From the NCBI GenBank assembly GCA_002366635.1, contig DFBN01000036.1:1-11383 (forward strand): a stretch of 11,383 bases of DNA. The letters run 5' to 3'. Positions 1-7,893 of this stretch are shown one piece after another. The DNA is from Caldifarciminota bacterium UBA3079 (GTDB lineage Bacteria; Hydrothermota; Tepidihabitantia; Tepidihabitantales; Tepidihabitantaceae). Under the pieces are notes generated by a model. The model worked only from the letters and a program-made list of their open reading frames with translations, had not been told where the DNA came from and ran no database searches. Made by a program: the position numbers and the translations under genes. Every line of letters begins with the position of its first letter. Positions within the stretch are counted from its first letter, which is position 1.

Positions 1-81
1 AGCCGTACGCGGCATGCAAAGCAGTAACAGGCAGACCGGAAAGCGCGCCGGGTTGCTGTTTCGCGGGCGCAACTGCGCCAG

Positions 82-93
82 AAAGGAGGTGAT
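82..93 (+). promoter_or_regulatory. Extended Shine-Dalgarno sequence fixing the start at 98
   Basis: AAAGGAGGTGAT is complementary over 12 consecutive bases to the common bacterial 16S rRNA 3' end (ATCACCTCCTTT). The GGAGG core ends 8 bases before the ATG at 98. This is far stronger than the sites of the other genes in the window. Confidence 0.85.
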
Positions 94-97
94 AGAA

Positions 98-472
98 ATG
101 GCTACAAGTTCTGATAAGCGAGTTGCAAAATGGAACGCCAAGTTCAACACCGAGCGAATCAAGGCTATCCTGGACGACATGAGGCCGGATATGCTTGGGA
201 ACGTTCAGTCCGTGTTTCCTGAGCTGGTCACAATGGAGTCTGAGGTGAAGCAGACGCTCGATGCTCAGGGTGTTCCCACCATCCAGTACCCGTTCTATTT
301 GAACTTCGGAAGGGAAATATGGCGGCTCAAGCGGAACAATGTTTCGGGCGAATCTTTGGCCCTCGAGGCATCGGTCCTGATTGCCAAATGGGTAGGAAGA
401 GGTTTGTCCCAGTCGGTGCTTGAGGCGATTCGAACCCAGGTGTTCGATGTCTCTGCCCCGATAGCGCCATAA
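98..472 (+). CDS. Small conserved-looking protein of unknown function (124 aa)
   Basis: I do not recognise a characterised family. The product is 124 residues, soluble, without signal peptide or membrane segment. It has a basic N-terminus (SSDKRVAKWNAKF), a mixed-charge helical middle, a Tyr/Phe-rich stretch near residues 66-73 (IQYPFYLNFG) and an Ala/Leu-rich helical C-terminal half. The frame is open further upstream to an ATG at 14, but I chose the ATG at 98 because a very strong Shine-Dalgarno sequence lies just before it and the upstream 28 codons look like leader, not protein. The leader at 45-78 can form a weak interrupted hairpin (GCGC and GTTGC with GCAAC and GCGC). The gene is convergent with the tRNA cluster and followed by a GC-rich hairpin, so it appears to be the end of its transcription unit. 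The strong ribosome site suggests an abundant protein; the function is unknown. Confidence 0.75.
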   Translation: MATSSDKRVAKWNAKFNTERIKAILDDMRPDMLGNVQSVFPELVTMESEVKQTLDAQGVPTIQYPFYLNFGREIWRLKRNNVSGESLALEASVLIAKWVGRGLSQSVLEAIRTQVFDVSAPIAP

Positions 473-481
473 ACAACTGAA

Positions 482-516
482 AGAGAAACCGGCGGACCTG
501 CCCCGCCGGTTTCTCT
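482..516. terminator. GC-rich hairpin between convergent units, probable bidirectional terminator
   Basis: A perfect 14-base-pair inverted repeat (482-495 with 503-516, 7-base loop) lies between the stop codon of the 124-aa gene at 472 and the 3' end of the tRNA-Lys gene at 519. It is placed to end transcription from both sides. Neither side has a proper T run: the plus side has TTTCTCTC within the stem arm and the minus side only TTTC after it. Factor-independent termination is therefore likely but not certain. Confidence 0.65.
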
Positions 517-518
517 CA

Positions 519-592
519 TGGGCCGTGCAGGATTCGAACCTGCGGCCACCGGATTAAAAATCAGGTGCTCTGCCAAACTGAGCTAACGGCCC
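519..592 (-). tRNA. tRNA-Lys (anticodon TTT)
   Basis: The reverse complement folds into a standard cloverleaf of 74 bases. The acceptor is GGGCCGT/ACGGCCC with discriminator A, the D-arm is GCTC/GAGC, the anticodon loop TTTTTAA gives anticodon UUU, and the T-arm is GCAGG-TTCGAAT-CCTGC. No CCA is encoded. The anticodon stem CCTGA/TCCGG has one U-C mismatch at positions 29-41. It is the last gene of a five-tRNA minus-strand cluster, 7 bases after tRNA-Leu. Confidence 0.95.
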
Positions 593-599
593 GGTCAAC

Positions 600-684
600 T
601 GCCGGGAGCCGGACTCGAACCGGCACAGCCCAAAAGGCCGAGGGATTTTAAGTCCCTTGCGTCTGCCAATTCCGCCACCCCGGC
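600..684 (-). tRNA. tRNA-Leu (anticodon TAA)
   Basis: An 85-base class II tRNA with a long variable arm. The acceptor is GCCGGGG/TCCCGGC with discriminator A, the anticodon stem AGGGA/TCCCT encloses the loop CTTAAAA (anticodon UAA), and the T-arm is GCCGG-TTCGAGT-CCGGC. CCA is not encoded. It is the fourth gene of the cluster. Confidence 0.95.
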
Positions 685-692
685 AAAATGAA

Positions 693-764
693 AGGCGGCA
701 CCGGGATTCGCACCCGGGTATTGCGATTTTGCAGACCGCTGCCTTACTACTTGGCTATGCCGCC
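693..764 (-). tRNA. tRNA-Cys (anticodon GCA) with unusual elbow bases
   Basis: A 72-base cloverleaf. The acceptor is GGCGGCA/TGCCGCC with discriminator U73, the usual identity base for tRNA-Cys. The anticodon stem GCGGT/ATCGC encloses CTGCAAA (anticodon GCA). The T-loop reads TGCGAAT, so position 55 is G where U (pseudouridine) is nearly universal. The D-loop reads AAGTAGTAA, with AG where GG (positions 18-19) is expected. CCA is not encoded. It is the third gene of the cluster. Confidence 0.93.
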
Positions 765-768
765 CAGA

Positions 769-841
<73 letters not shown>

Positions 842-846
842 ATTCC

Positions 847-919
847 TGGCCCCAATGGGAGTTGAACCCATATCTTCACCTTGAAAGAGTGATGTCCTGA
901 ACCGCTAGACCATGGGGCC
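847..919 (-). tRNA. tRNA-Glu (anticodon TTC)
   Basis: A 73-base cloverleaf. The acceptor is GGCCCCA/TGGGGCC with discriminator A, the D-arm contains GGTTC, the anticodon stem TCACT/GGTGA encloses CTTTCAA (anticodon UUC), and the T-arm is ATGGG-TTCAACT-CCCAT. CCA is not encoded. It is the first gene of the five-tRNA transcript, just downstream of a sigma-70-like promoter. Confidence 0.95.
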
Positions 920-927
920 ACTCTGTA

Positions 928-955
928 ACTCTATCTATCTCCAGTAGCTTGTCAA
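928..955 (-). promoter_or_regulatory. Promoter of the Glu-Gly-Cys-Leu-Lys tRNA cluster
   Basis: On the minus strand a consensus TTGACA (955-950) is followed after 16 bases by TAGAGT (933-928), a 4/6 match to TATAAT. The predicted start falls about 7 bases further, immediately before the tRNA-Glu 5' end at 919. Close spacing of the five tRNAs (4-8 bases) and the lack of other promoter-like gaps indicate one precursor transcript cut by RNases. Confidence 0.65.
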
Positions 956-1041
956 CAGCTCAATAGGCAAAATGTCATGTTTGACAGCATTAGACTGAAA
1001 ACAGGCATAAAGTATGTTTAGTCCATGGCAATGCCGGTTAC

Positions 1042-1069
1042 TTGACACCTGATTCTGATGATTTAACAT
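1042..1069 (+). promoter_or_regulatory. Putative promoter giving a leaderless message for the 1076 gene
   Basis: TTGACA at 1042-1047 is followed after 16 bases by TAACAT at 1064-1069 (4/6 match to the -10 consensus). The expected transcription start, 7 bases beyond, is the A of the ATG at 1076. No Shine-Dalgarno-like sequence precedes this ATG (AT-rich TTTAACATTTATAT), which fits a leaderless transcript. A second TTGACA at 981-986 has only a poor -10 partner (CATAAA, 19-base spacer). Confidence 0.45.
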
Positions 1070-1075
1070 TTATAT

Positions 1076-2509
1076 ATGAACCGTCATTGCGTGGCCGGTA
1101 TAATATCCGGTCTGGTTCTTGCCGGATTTGCGGCCGGGCAGACCATTGAAAGCCTGCCAGGGCCGGTAATTCACCCTTATTCTTTTGAGCTTTTGTCTAA
1201 TAGCCGGTATTCGGTCCATCCCGGATTTACTGATACTTTGCCACGGCAAGTGCTTGCCAATGTGCTCTGGGCAATGGAACAGGTGCCTCGGTTTGACAGC
1301 TTTCGTGAGCTTTATGTGGCGACAAAAGACAATGTCTACCTTTATAACCCGCCTCACAACACGCTGGTTATTCATAAGCCAGGAGACTTTCGTTATTCCT
1401 CGGGCTCGACATTTGAGGTCGGTGTTGCAACCAGAAGGCACGAAGAAACAGGGTTATTGATTCAGGCCGGGCTGCTGGCCGGAACCGCATTCTGGGATTC
1501 GGCCGGGCCCAGTGTTGCATCGTGCCCCATGAAACAGGCTGCGGATTATGCCAATCGAGAATGGGTTCCGAACCACCGGATTCTGATGGTGAATGTATAT
1601 GGTCTGACCGAAGTTAAAGGTCTGGACACAAATCTTGTTGCTGTTTCGTCTGATTCCAGCCTGTTTCAGCCTTATGTGACTGGCCCGGATAGCTTTGAGA
1701 CTATCCTTATGGGCCTGCATCAGGACTCGGTGTTCTCGCCTTACACTATTTCGCATGAAACCGTATCCCAGCTTCTATGGGCCGGCTGTGGTGTAACACC
1801 TCATCGGACTGACAATAGTCCCTGTGAAGTTTACCTTGTTCATAATGAAGGCGTTGACCATTATTGCAGCCGTTTTATAGACAAGGGGGTTGTTAGTGCC
1901 GACCATCGGCTCGAGAGGATAGTACCCGGTGACCGAAAACCCCTTCTTTATGCCGCTTCGAGCAGGATTCCTTCAAGCGCACCGGTCTATATGGTTGTGT
2001 GCGTTAAAGATACCGGTTCATACCGGACAATGCAGGAATCAGGATATTTCGGTTTCCAGGTTCTTGTTCAGGCAAAGGTCCTGGGCCTTTCCGGTTTCCT
2101 GACTTTGCCTTTAACACCAGAGGAACGCTCTTCGATTGCACTTGCCCTCTTTCTGCCAACAGGACAATACCCGGTTCTGGTGTTTTCGACGGGCGAGCCG
2201 GCAACCGGTGTCAGCGAAGAGGAAAGGCCAGCCCTGGTTGAAATCACCAGGGCAAAACCGGTTATCCGCCTTGGTGAATCTGTCCGCGTCGAGTATCTTT
2301 TGCGCAAATCCGGGCAGGTCAGGGCCGAGGTTTATGATATGCTGGGCCGGCCGGTCCGCCATATTCTCAAAGAACACCAGTCAACCGGTTATCACAGCGT
2401 TGAATGGGACGGGGCTGATGACAATACCGAGCAGGTGAAAAAGGGCAGCTATGTTATCGGTATCTTTGCACCAGGCTCTGTTGCCCAGCACAAAATCACT
2501 GTTTTCTGA
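1076..2509 (+). CDS. Secreted protein with two tandem nitroreductase-like (SagB-type) domains and a C-terminal sorting domain
   Basis: The 477-residue product starts with a Sec signal peptide (residues 1-21, hydrophobic core GIISGLVLAGFAAG, cleavage probably before Gln22). Residues about 40-175 and 205-374 align with each other. Both contain a LWA helix (TLPRQVLANVLWA; TISHETVSQLLWA), a Tyr-Val/Leu strand, a PGD turn, a Ser-rich strand, a QA helix (LLIQAGLLAG; VLVQAKVLGL) and a closing strand. Pattern and order resemble the SagB/nitroreductase flavoprotein fold. The N-terminal Arg pairs that contact FMN phosphate in that family are reduced to SRYSVH and HQDSVF, so flavin binding is doubtful. 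Residues about 395-477 form a FlgD-like Ig/type-IX sorting domain (EVYDMLGRPVR, then GYHSVEWDG, KKGSYVIGIF). It is thus likely exported and surface-attached. The nitroreductase assignment is by eye; the sorting domain and signal peptide are more certain. Confidence 0.7.
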   Translation: MNRHCVAGIISGLVLAGFAAGQTIESLPGPVIHPYSFELLSNSRYSVHPGFTDTLPRQVLANVLWAMEQVPRFDSFRELYVATKDNVYLYNPPHNTLVIHKPGDFRYSSGSTFEVGVATRRHEETGLLIQAGLLAGTAFWDSAGPSVASCPMKQAADYANREWVPNHRILMVNVYGLTEVKGLDTNLVAVSSDSSLFQPYVTGPDSFETILMGLHQDSVFSPYTISHETVSQLLWAGCGVTPHRTDNSPCEVYLVHNEGVDHYCSRFIDKGVVSADHRLERIVPGDRKPLLYAASSRIPSSAPVYMVVCVKDTGSYRTMQESGYFGFQVLVQAKVLGLSGFLTLPLTPEERSSIALALFLPTGQYPVLVFSTGEPATGVSEEERPALVEITRAKPVIRLGESVRVEYLLRKSGQVRAEVYDMLGRPVRHILKEHQSTGYHSVEWDGADDNTEQVKKGSYVIGIFAPGSVAQHKITVF

Positions 2510-2533
2510 ACTGCTTTTTTCACCACTAAGACA

Positions 2534-2769
2534 TTGATAAAACGGTTCAAGCCCGGAATTTTACTGGTTGTGTTATTGCTAAGTGGCTGCGTCAGTCCAC
2601 GCCTGTTTTTTATCGCCCATGTGCAGGATGGCGAAACCGGCAAATTTCTGCCCGATGCTATCGTTACGACAGAACCGACCGAGATAATGAAACCGAAACG
2701 ATTCCTTTCCGGGTTGTCAAAGGTTGGACGGTTACGGTAGATTTCAGGATATCCCTCTTATCCGATTGA
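2534..2769 (+). pseudogene. Small lipoprotein gene, apparently frameshifted
   Basis: A TTG start at 2534 opens a lipoprotein signal (MIKRFKPGILLVVLLLSGC; lipobox LLSG-Cys19). The mature part begins like a carboxypeptidase-regulatory-type beta domain (VQDGETGKFLPDAIVTTEP). In this frame the protein then turns into unlikely sequence and stops at 2740. From about 2677 the -1 frame reads coherently as TDRDNETETIPF followed by RVVKGWTVTVD. From about 2741 the original frame resumes as SGYPSYPID before a TAA. Read together this is one small secreted lipoprotein disrupted by two compensating indels. It could be a decaying gene or sequencing error. No good Shine-Dalgarno precedes the TTG, which fits decay. 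Function unknown. Confidence 0.5.
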
Positions 2770-2796
2770 CTAAGCGTCTGTCGAGGTTAACATACG

Positions 2797-3888
2797 GTGA
2801 TGTGGCAGTCAAAAGGAAAGTCAGGCAGACTGGTTCTTGCTTCAGTCAATAAAGGCAGATTTGAACCGGTCTATATCCTTTTGGGCGAGGATTCAATCCT
2901 GGTTGATGAAATCATAAACCGGCTTAAGAAAAGAGTTATCAGTCCTGCATTTGAGCCGTTTGACTTCGATTTATTCCAGGCCGATGAAATAATAGTAGAA
3001 AGGATGCAGGAACAGTTCAGGCAACCGCCGGTCGGGTCGGAACGCCGGCTCGTTGTGATAAAGGGCATTACCCGTCAAGGCAAGAAAGGCCCGATATACA
3101 CAAGCCTACAAAAGAACGGTACTGCAAAGTTACTTGAGATGCTCGTTAAGGTCCCGGAGACTACGACCGTAGTTGTGACAGGTATAGAGAAACCCGAATT
3201 TACCAGGCTGATTAGCAAAACCGGACTGACCCGGTTTCTTGTAGAAGTAGGTCAGCCCAAAGAAAGCGGCCTGGCTAGCTTGATTCAGCAATGGGCAAAG
3301 GAGCAGGGGATTAGTTTGACACCCGATGCTGGGCATCTGCTGATTGAGATTGCAGGCCAGAATACCGCAACGCTCAAAGGTGAGGTTGAAAAACTGGCAA
3401 CATGTTTTGACAAAGGAGAAGTAAGTGTGGATGCGGTGCGCGAACTTGCCGGTGCTTCGCGTGTCTTTCATCTCAAGGAATATGTGGATAAGGTTTTAAT
3501 GAGGGATGTCACTGGTGCTTTGGAGATTTTGTGCCGGCTCGAGGACTGGGGCGAAGCTGTGCCGAAAATAGTCGCATGGCTAACAAATGGATTTTTGGAT
3601 TTGGCGGCAGCCAAAGCCGGCGTCCTGTCCAGGTACGCGCGGCAGCGGATAGAAAGTGCAACCGAGAAATGGAGAAACAGTCATGAAGTGAACCAGTGCC
3701 TGCAACAGCTTTATGAACTGGACCGGGCGTTTGTTTCCGGCAAACCAGAACCGTTTGCCCGGCTTGAGGTTTTTACACATTGCATTGGTTGTGGCAGTTC
3801 TGAGGATTATTGCGGTCTTTACCTGGATGATAAGAAATGGGATTTATGTATGCGAAGCCGGTTAAGGAGGAAGAATGAAAGAACCTAG
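2797..3888 (+). CDS. holA: DNA polymerase III delta subunit
   Basis: HolA is the clamp-loader subunit that opens the beta sliding clamp for loading at primer-template junctions. The N-terminal AAA+-like domain starts with PVYILLGEDSILVDEIINRL (about residues 24-43) and continues with a beta-strand ERRLVVIKG. The middle contains FHLKEYVDKVLMRDVTGAL (about 226-244), typical of the delta collar domain, and the C-terminal helical domain ends at LYELDRAFVSGKPEP. Delta proteins lack a functional P-loop, as here. The start is GTG at 2797 or ATG at 2800; a GAGGT at 2783-2787 fits either. The length (363) exceeds the usual 330-345 because of a Cys-rich tail (CIGCGSSEDYC onwards) that I do not recognise from the family. 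The gene overlaps leuS by 14 bases. Confidence 0.85.
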   Translation: MMWQSKGKSGRLVLASVNKGRFEPVYILLGEDSILVDEIINRLKKRVISPAFEPFDFDLFQADEIIVERMQEQFRQPPVGSERRLVVIKGITRQGKKGPIYTSLQKNGTAKLLEMLVKVPETTTVVVTGIEKPEFTRLISKTGLTRFLVEVGQPKESGLASLIQQWAKEQGISLTPDAGHLLIEIAGQNTATLKGEVEKLATCFDKGEVSVDAVRELAGASRVFHLKEYVDKVLMRDVTGALEILCRLEDWGEAVPKIVAWLTNGFLDLAAAKAGVLSRYARQRIESATEKWRNSHEVNQCLQQLYELDRAFVSGKPEPFARLEVFTHCIGCGSSEDYCGLYLDDKKWDLCMRSRLRRKNERT

Positions 3889-6358
3889 AATTGGACTCAT
3901 TTATCCGGCCAGGGAAGTCGAGCAACACTGGCAGAAATACTGGCAGAAGAATAAGGTCTTTCGAACAAATCCGAACCCGAAGCGCAAATATTATGTGCTC
4001 GTGATGTTCATTTACCCTTCAGGTGACATGCATATGGGCCATGCCCGCAATTATACTATCGGCGACTGCATCTGCCGGTTCCGTAAGATGCAGGGTTATG
4101 ATGTGCTGCATCCGTTCGGCTGGGATTCTTTCGGCCTGCCCGCAGAGAACGCAGCAATCAAACATGACATCCATCCAGCTAAATGGACTTTTGATTCTAT
4201 TGACCTGTGCAAGCGGAATCTGAATCTTCTTGGCATCGCCTATGACTGGGACCGCGAGGTGACTACTTGCAAGCCCGAATATTATCGGTGGAATCAGTGG
4301 TTATTCCTTCAGTTCTATAAAAAAGGGCTTGCTTATCGCAAAGAGGCTTTTGTTAACTGGTGCCCTTGCTGCCAGACCGTGCTTGCAAACGAACAGGTTG
4401 TTGAAGGTCATTGCTACCGTTGCAATGCTGTTGTCGAAAGAAAGAAACTGACCCAGTGGTTTTTGAGAATTACTGATTATGCACAGGAACTGCTGGACGG
4501 AATCGATGGGCTCGTGTCATGGCCTGAAAGCGTCAAAACGATGCAGCGTAACTGGATTGGCAGGTCAAGCGGCATTGAGGTCAAATTCAAGCTTGAGGAA
4601 ACAGGTGAGGATTTGCCCGTTTTTACTACCAGGCCGGATACGCTCTGGGGTGTTACTTTCATGGCGCTTGCGCCGGATGCACCTCTGGCCGAAAGAATCG
4701 CCCAGGGCACAGGCCGGGAGAAGCAAGTGAAGGAATTCATCGGGCGTGTGCTTATGAAACCCGAGGTTGAACGCGTTGCTGCCGGCCTGGAAAAAGAGGG
4801 CATATTCACAGGCAAGTATGCCGTCAATCCGGTAAACCAGGAACGCGTGCCAATCTATATTGCGGATTTCGTGCTTGCATCGTATGGGACCGGGATGATT
4901 ATGGCGGTTCCGGCACATGACCAGCGTGATTTTGAGTTTGCAAAGAAATACGAGATACCGATTAAGGTTGTAATTCAGCCCGAAGGCAAAACAGTTCGGC
5001 CTGACGAAATGAAAGCGGCGTTTATTCATGAAGGTGTAATGACAAATTCCGGGCTATTTGACGGCAAAAGCTCAAAACAGGGCATCGAACTGGTCACCAG
5101 GTTCCTTGAAGAAAAAGGGCTCGGCAAGAAAAAGGTTAATTACCGACTTAAAGACTGGCTTATATCACGCCAGCGTTACTGGGGGACACCGATTCCGATG
5201 ATTCAGTGCGATAAATGCGGGGTTGTGCCGGTGCCAGAAGAAAATCTGCCGGTTACATTGCCCGAGAATGTCCACGATTACAAACCCAAAGGCAAATCGG
5301 TCCTGGCAAATGTGCCTGAATTCTATAATACCACCTGTCCCAGATGCGGTGGGAAGGCCTTTCGTGACCCGGATACGATGGATACATTTGTAGATTCTTC
5401 CTGGTATCATCTCAGATATACCGACCCGAAGAACACGCAATTACCTTTTGCAAAGGAAAAAGCGGACATGTGGCTGCCGATAGATGAGTATATCGGCGGA
5501 ATAGAACACGCTACCGGTCATCTTGTGTTTTTCCGTTTCTTCACCCGTGTGCTTGCTGATATGGGCATGTTAAGCATAAAAGAACCCTGTAAAGTGCTTC
5601 ATACACAGGGAATGGTTTCACTTGACGGTAAGACGATGTCCAGTTCGAAAAAGCACGGGGTATGGGTCGGGCCGTTCATAAAGAAATATGGGGCTGATGC
5701 AGCACGGCTCGGCCTGCTCTTCGCTGCACCGCCGGAAAAGAGTCTGGATTGGACCGAAGATTTGGTTACCGGTGTCGTAAGATTTCTGAACCGGGTATGG
5801 CGTCTTTTTGAGGCACACATCAAAGTAGTGAATTTCAGGGCACCAGAACCTGGGAAATTTTCCCGGGATGAACACCGGTTGTATGTCAGGCTCAACCAGA
5901 CACATAAGAAGGTTATCACCGACACTGAGGGTTTTCAGTTCAATACTGCGATTGCGGCACAGATGGAGTTCCTGAACGACCTTTACGCATTCAAGGACAA
6001 AAAATCCCCTGTTTTCGGTTTCTCTCTGGGAAAACTCCTCTACCTGCTTGCACCGTTTGCACCGCATCTGGCCGAAGAACTCTGGCACCGTGTCCGACCT
6101 GATGCCCAATCGATTTTCCAGGAGAGGTTTCCAGATTATGATCGGGGTTTTACCAACCCGGAAACGATGACTGTTCCTGTCATGGTTGATGGCAAACTCC
6201 GCAGCCGTATTGTCGTTCCGCGCACAACAAAAGAGGATGAAATCAAACATATTGCATTGGCTGACAGGAAAGTGGCAGGATATCTGACCGACAAGCAGAT
6301 GGAACGCATTATTTATGTCAAGGACCGACTGGTCAATATAGTGACAGCAAAGAAATGA
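3875..6358 (+). CDS. leuS: Leucyl-tRNA synthetase
   Basis: This class Ia enzyme charges tRNA-Leu and edits mischarged products in the cytoplasm. At 827 residues it has normal bacterial length. Visible are the HIGH-type motif HMGH (53-56), the Zn1 ribbon (C163/C166, C180/C183), the CP1 editing domain with TTRPDTLWG (251-259) and the [19 protein letters not shown] block (338-356), a second Cys pair set (C445/C448, C488/C491), the DTFVDSSWY block (503-511) and a C-terminal VDGKLRSRI domain. The KMSKS signature region at 586-596 reads [11 protein letters not shown], so the usual second lysine is serine. The start at 3875 is supported by AAGGAGG at 3864-3870. It overlaps holA by 14 bases and guaA by 4, indicating an operon. 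Confidence 0.97.
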   Translation: MKEPRIGLIYPAREVEQHWQKYWQKNKVFRTNPNPKRKYYVLVMFIYPSGDMHMGHARNYTIGDCICRFRKMQGYDVLHPFGWDSFGLPAENAAIKHDIHPAKWTFDSIDLCKRNLNLLGIAYDWDREVTTCKPEYYRWNQWLFLQFYKKGLAYRKEAFVNWCPCCQTVLANEQVVEGHCYRCNAVVERKKLTQWFLRITDYAQELLDGIDGLVSWPESVKTMQRNWIGRSSGIEVKFKLEETGEDLPVFTTRPDTLWGVTFMALAPDAPLAERIAQGTGREKQVKEFIGRVLMKPEVERVAAGLEKEGIFTGKYAVNPVNQERVPIYIADFVLASYGTGMIMAVPAHDQRDFEFAKKYEIPIKVVIQPEGKTVRPDEMKAAFIHEGVMTNSGLFDGKSSKQGIELVTRFLEEKGLGKKKVNYRLKDWLISRQRYWGTPIPMIQCDKCGVVPVPEENLPVTLPENVHDYKPKGKSVLANVPEFYNTTCPRCGGKAFRDPDTMDTFVDSSWYHLRYTDPKNTQLPFAKEKADMWLPIDEYIGGIEHATGHLVFFRFFTRVLADMGMLSIKEPCKVLHTQGMVSLDGKTMSSSKKHGVWVGPFIKKYGADAARLGLLFAAPPEKSLDWTEDLVTGVVRFLNRVWRLFEAHIKVVNFRAPEPGKFSRDEHRLYVRLNQTHKKVITDTEGFQFNTAIAAQMEFLNDLYAFKDKKSPVFGFSLGKLLYLLAPFAPHLAEELWHRVRPDAQSIFQERFPDYDRGFTNPETMTVPVMVDGKLRSRIVVPRTTKEDEIKHIALADRKVAGYLTDKQMERIIYVKDRLVNIVTAKK

Positions 6359-7890
6359 GCGCAAACCGCGTCCTTGCCCTTGACTTCGGGTCGCAATACA
6401 ATCAGCTCATTGCCCGCAGGGTGCGGGAAACCAAGGTCTATTCAGAAATCGTTCCTTATAATATAAGCCCGGAGGAAATCAGACAGAAGCAGGCTTGTGC
6501 ACTCATCCTTTCGGGTGGTCCGGCGAGTGTCAGAAAAAAGGGGGCACCAAGGCCAAATCCCGGGATTTATCAGCTTGGCATTCCGATTCTTGGTATCTGC
6601 TATGGTATGCAGATGACCGCGCGAATCCTTGGTGGCAAAGTATCGGCCGGTAGAAAAAGGGAATACGGTCCAGCAATGCTTCGACGCATCGGCCCAGGCC
6701 CGCTATTTTCCGGCCTTCCGGGAAAAATGAAAGTCTGGATGAGTCATGGCGATTATCTGACAGGACTCCCTGCCGGATTTAAGGCGATTGGCCGCACCAA
6801 ATCGATTCCCTGCGCAGCATTCGGCAATAATCGTCTCCGGATTTATGGTGTTCAATTTCATCCCGAGGTCGAACACACCGAGTTCGGCCGCGAGATCCTG
6901 GCAAATTTTCTGTTTCGTATCGCGGGGTGCAAACCAAACTGGACAATGCGCTCCTTTATTGCAGAAAAGAAAGAGGAAATTCAGACCCGTGTCGGCAAAA
7001 GAAAGGTGTTATGCGCGGTTTCAGGCGGTGTTGACTCAACTGTGATGGCAACGGTTCTGCACCGGGCGATTGGCAATCGCCTGGTAGCGGTATTCGTGGA
7101 TAACGGACTTTTGCGTAAGAACGAAGCCGAAGAAGTCAGAAGAACACTGGGCCGGCGGCTCGACCTCCATTTCATCGATGCGCACAAACGGTTTCTTCCC
7201 AGATTGCGTGGTATCGCTGACCCGGAAAAGAAACGCAGAATTATCGGCAGGGAATTCATCCGGGTTTTTGAGGAAGCCGCAGAGCGATACGGCCCGATTC
7301 ATTTCCTGGCTCAGGGCACGCTTTATCCCGACCTTATTGAGTCCCGTTCTGCTTTTGGCGGGCCTTCATCGACGATAAAGTCTCACCACAATGTCGGAGG
7401 GTTGCCGAAAAGAATGCGGCTGGAACTGGTTGAACCTTTGCGCACGCTTTTCAAAGATGAAGTGCGGGTTCTGGGACGGGTACTCAGACTTCCTGCCGCC
7501 ATTCTCAATCGCCATCCATTCCCGGGTCCTGGTCTTGCAGTCAGAATCCTCGGTTCTGTTACCGAAGAAAGGCTCAGTATACTGCGGGAAGCAGACTATA
7601 TTTTCATCAGTGAACTGCGCAAGTCCGGATTGTATGATGAAGTATGGCAGGCGCTTGCAGTGCTTCTGCCGGTCCGGACTGTCGGGGTAATGGGGGATGA
7701 ACGCACTTATGAAAATGCGGTTGCTTTGCGCGCGGTGACTTCAACCGATGCAATGACCGCGGACTGGGCCAGATTGCCCGCTGATTTCCTGAGCCGCGTC
7801 TCGGTCCGGATAATCAATGAGGTTAAAGGCGTCAACCGGGTTACTTATGACATCAGTCCCAAACCGCCGTCCACAATCGAATGGGAATGA
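6355..7890 (+). CDS. guaA: GMP synthase (glutamine-hydrolysing)
   Basis: GuaA converts XMP to GMP using glutamine and ATP, the last step of guanine nucleotide synthesis. The 511-residue protein has the N-terminal class I glutamine amidotransferase domain with the catalytic triad Cys82 (GICYGMQ), His169 and Glu171 ([10 protein letters not shown]). It is followed by the ATP-pyrophosphatase domain with the P-loop SGGVDST (223-229) and the C-terminal dimerisation domain ending in [16 protein letters not shown], all as in the family. The ATG overlaps the leuS stop as ATGA, with no clear Shine-Dalgarno sequence, so translation probably depends on ribosomes finishing leuS. Its stop is only 3 bases from the convergent nrdJ stop. 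Confidence 0.97.
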   Translation: MSANRVLALDFGSQYNQLIARRVRETKVYSEIVPYNISPEEIRQKQACALILSGGPASVRKKGAPRPNPGIYQLGIPILGICYGMQMTARILGGKVSAGRKREYGPAMLRRIGPGPLFSGLPGKMKVWMSHGDYLTGLPAGFKAIGRTKSIPCAAFGNNRLRIYGVQFHPEVEHTEFGREILANFLFRIAGCKPNWTMRSFIAEKKEEIQTRVGKRKVLCAVSGGVDSTVMATVLHRAIGNRLVAVFVDNGLLRKNEAEEVRRTLGRRLDLHFIDAHKRFLPRLRGIADPEKKRRIIGREFIRVFEEAAERYGPIHFLAQGTLYPDLIESRSAFGGPSSTIKSHHNVGGLPKRMRLELVEPLRTLFKDEVRVLGRVLRLPAAILNRHPFPGPGLAVRILGSVTEERLSILREADYIFISELRKSGLYDEVWQALAVLLPVRTVGVMGDERTYENAVALRAVTSTDAMTADWARLPADFLSRVSVRIINEVKGVNRVTYDISPKPPSTIEWE

Positions 7891-7893
7891 AAT

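Noticed and set aside
1099..1104. TATAAT hexamer as a -10 element inside the secreted-protein gene
   Set aside because: The matching -35 position reads ATGAAC, and initiation downstream of it would remove the signal peptide; the signal peptide clearly begins at the ATG at 1076.
2510..2525. T-rich stretch after the secreted-protein stop as a terminator
   Set aside because: TTTTTT is present but no GC-rich stem precedes it.
5618..6364. 248-codon minus-strand open frame
   Set aside because: It is antisense to the C-terminal part of leuS, whose motifs confirm the plus-strand frame; composition is a mirror of that gene.
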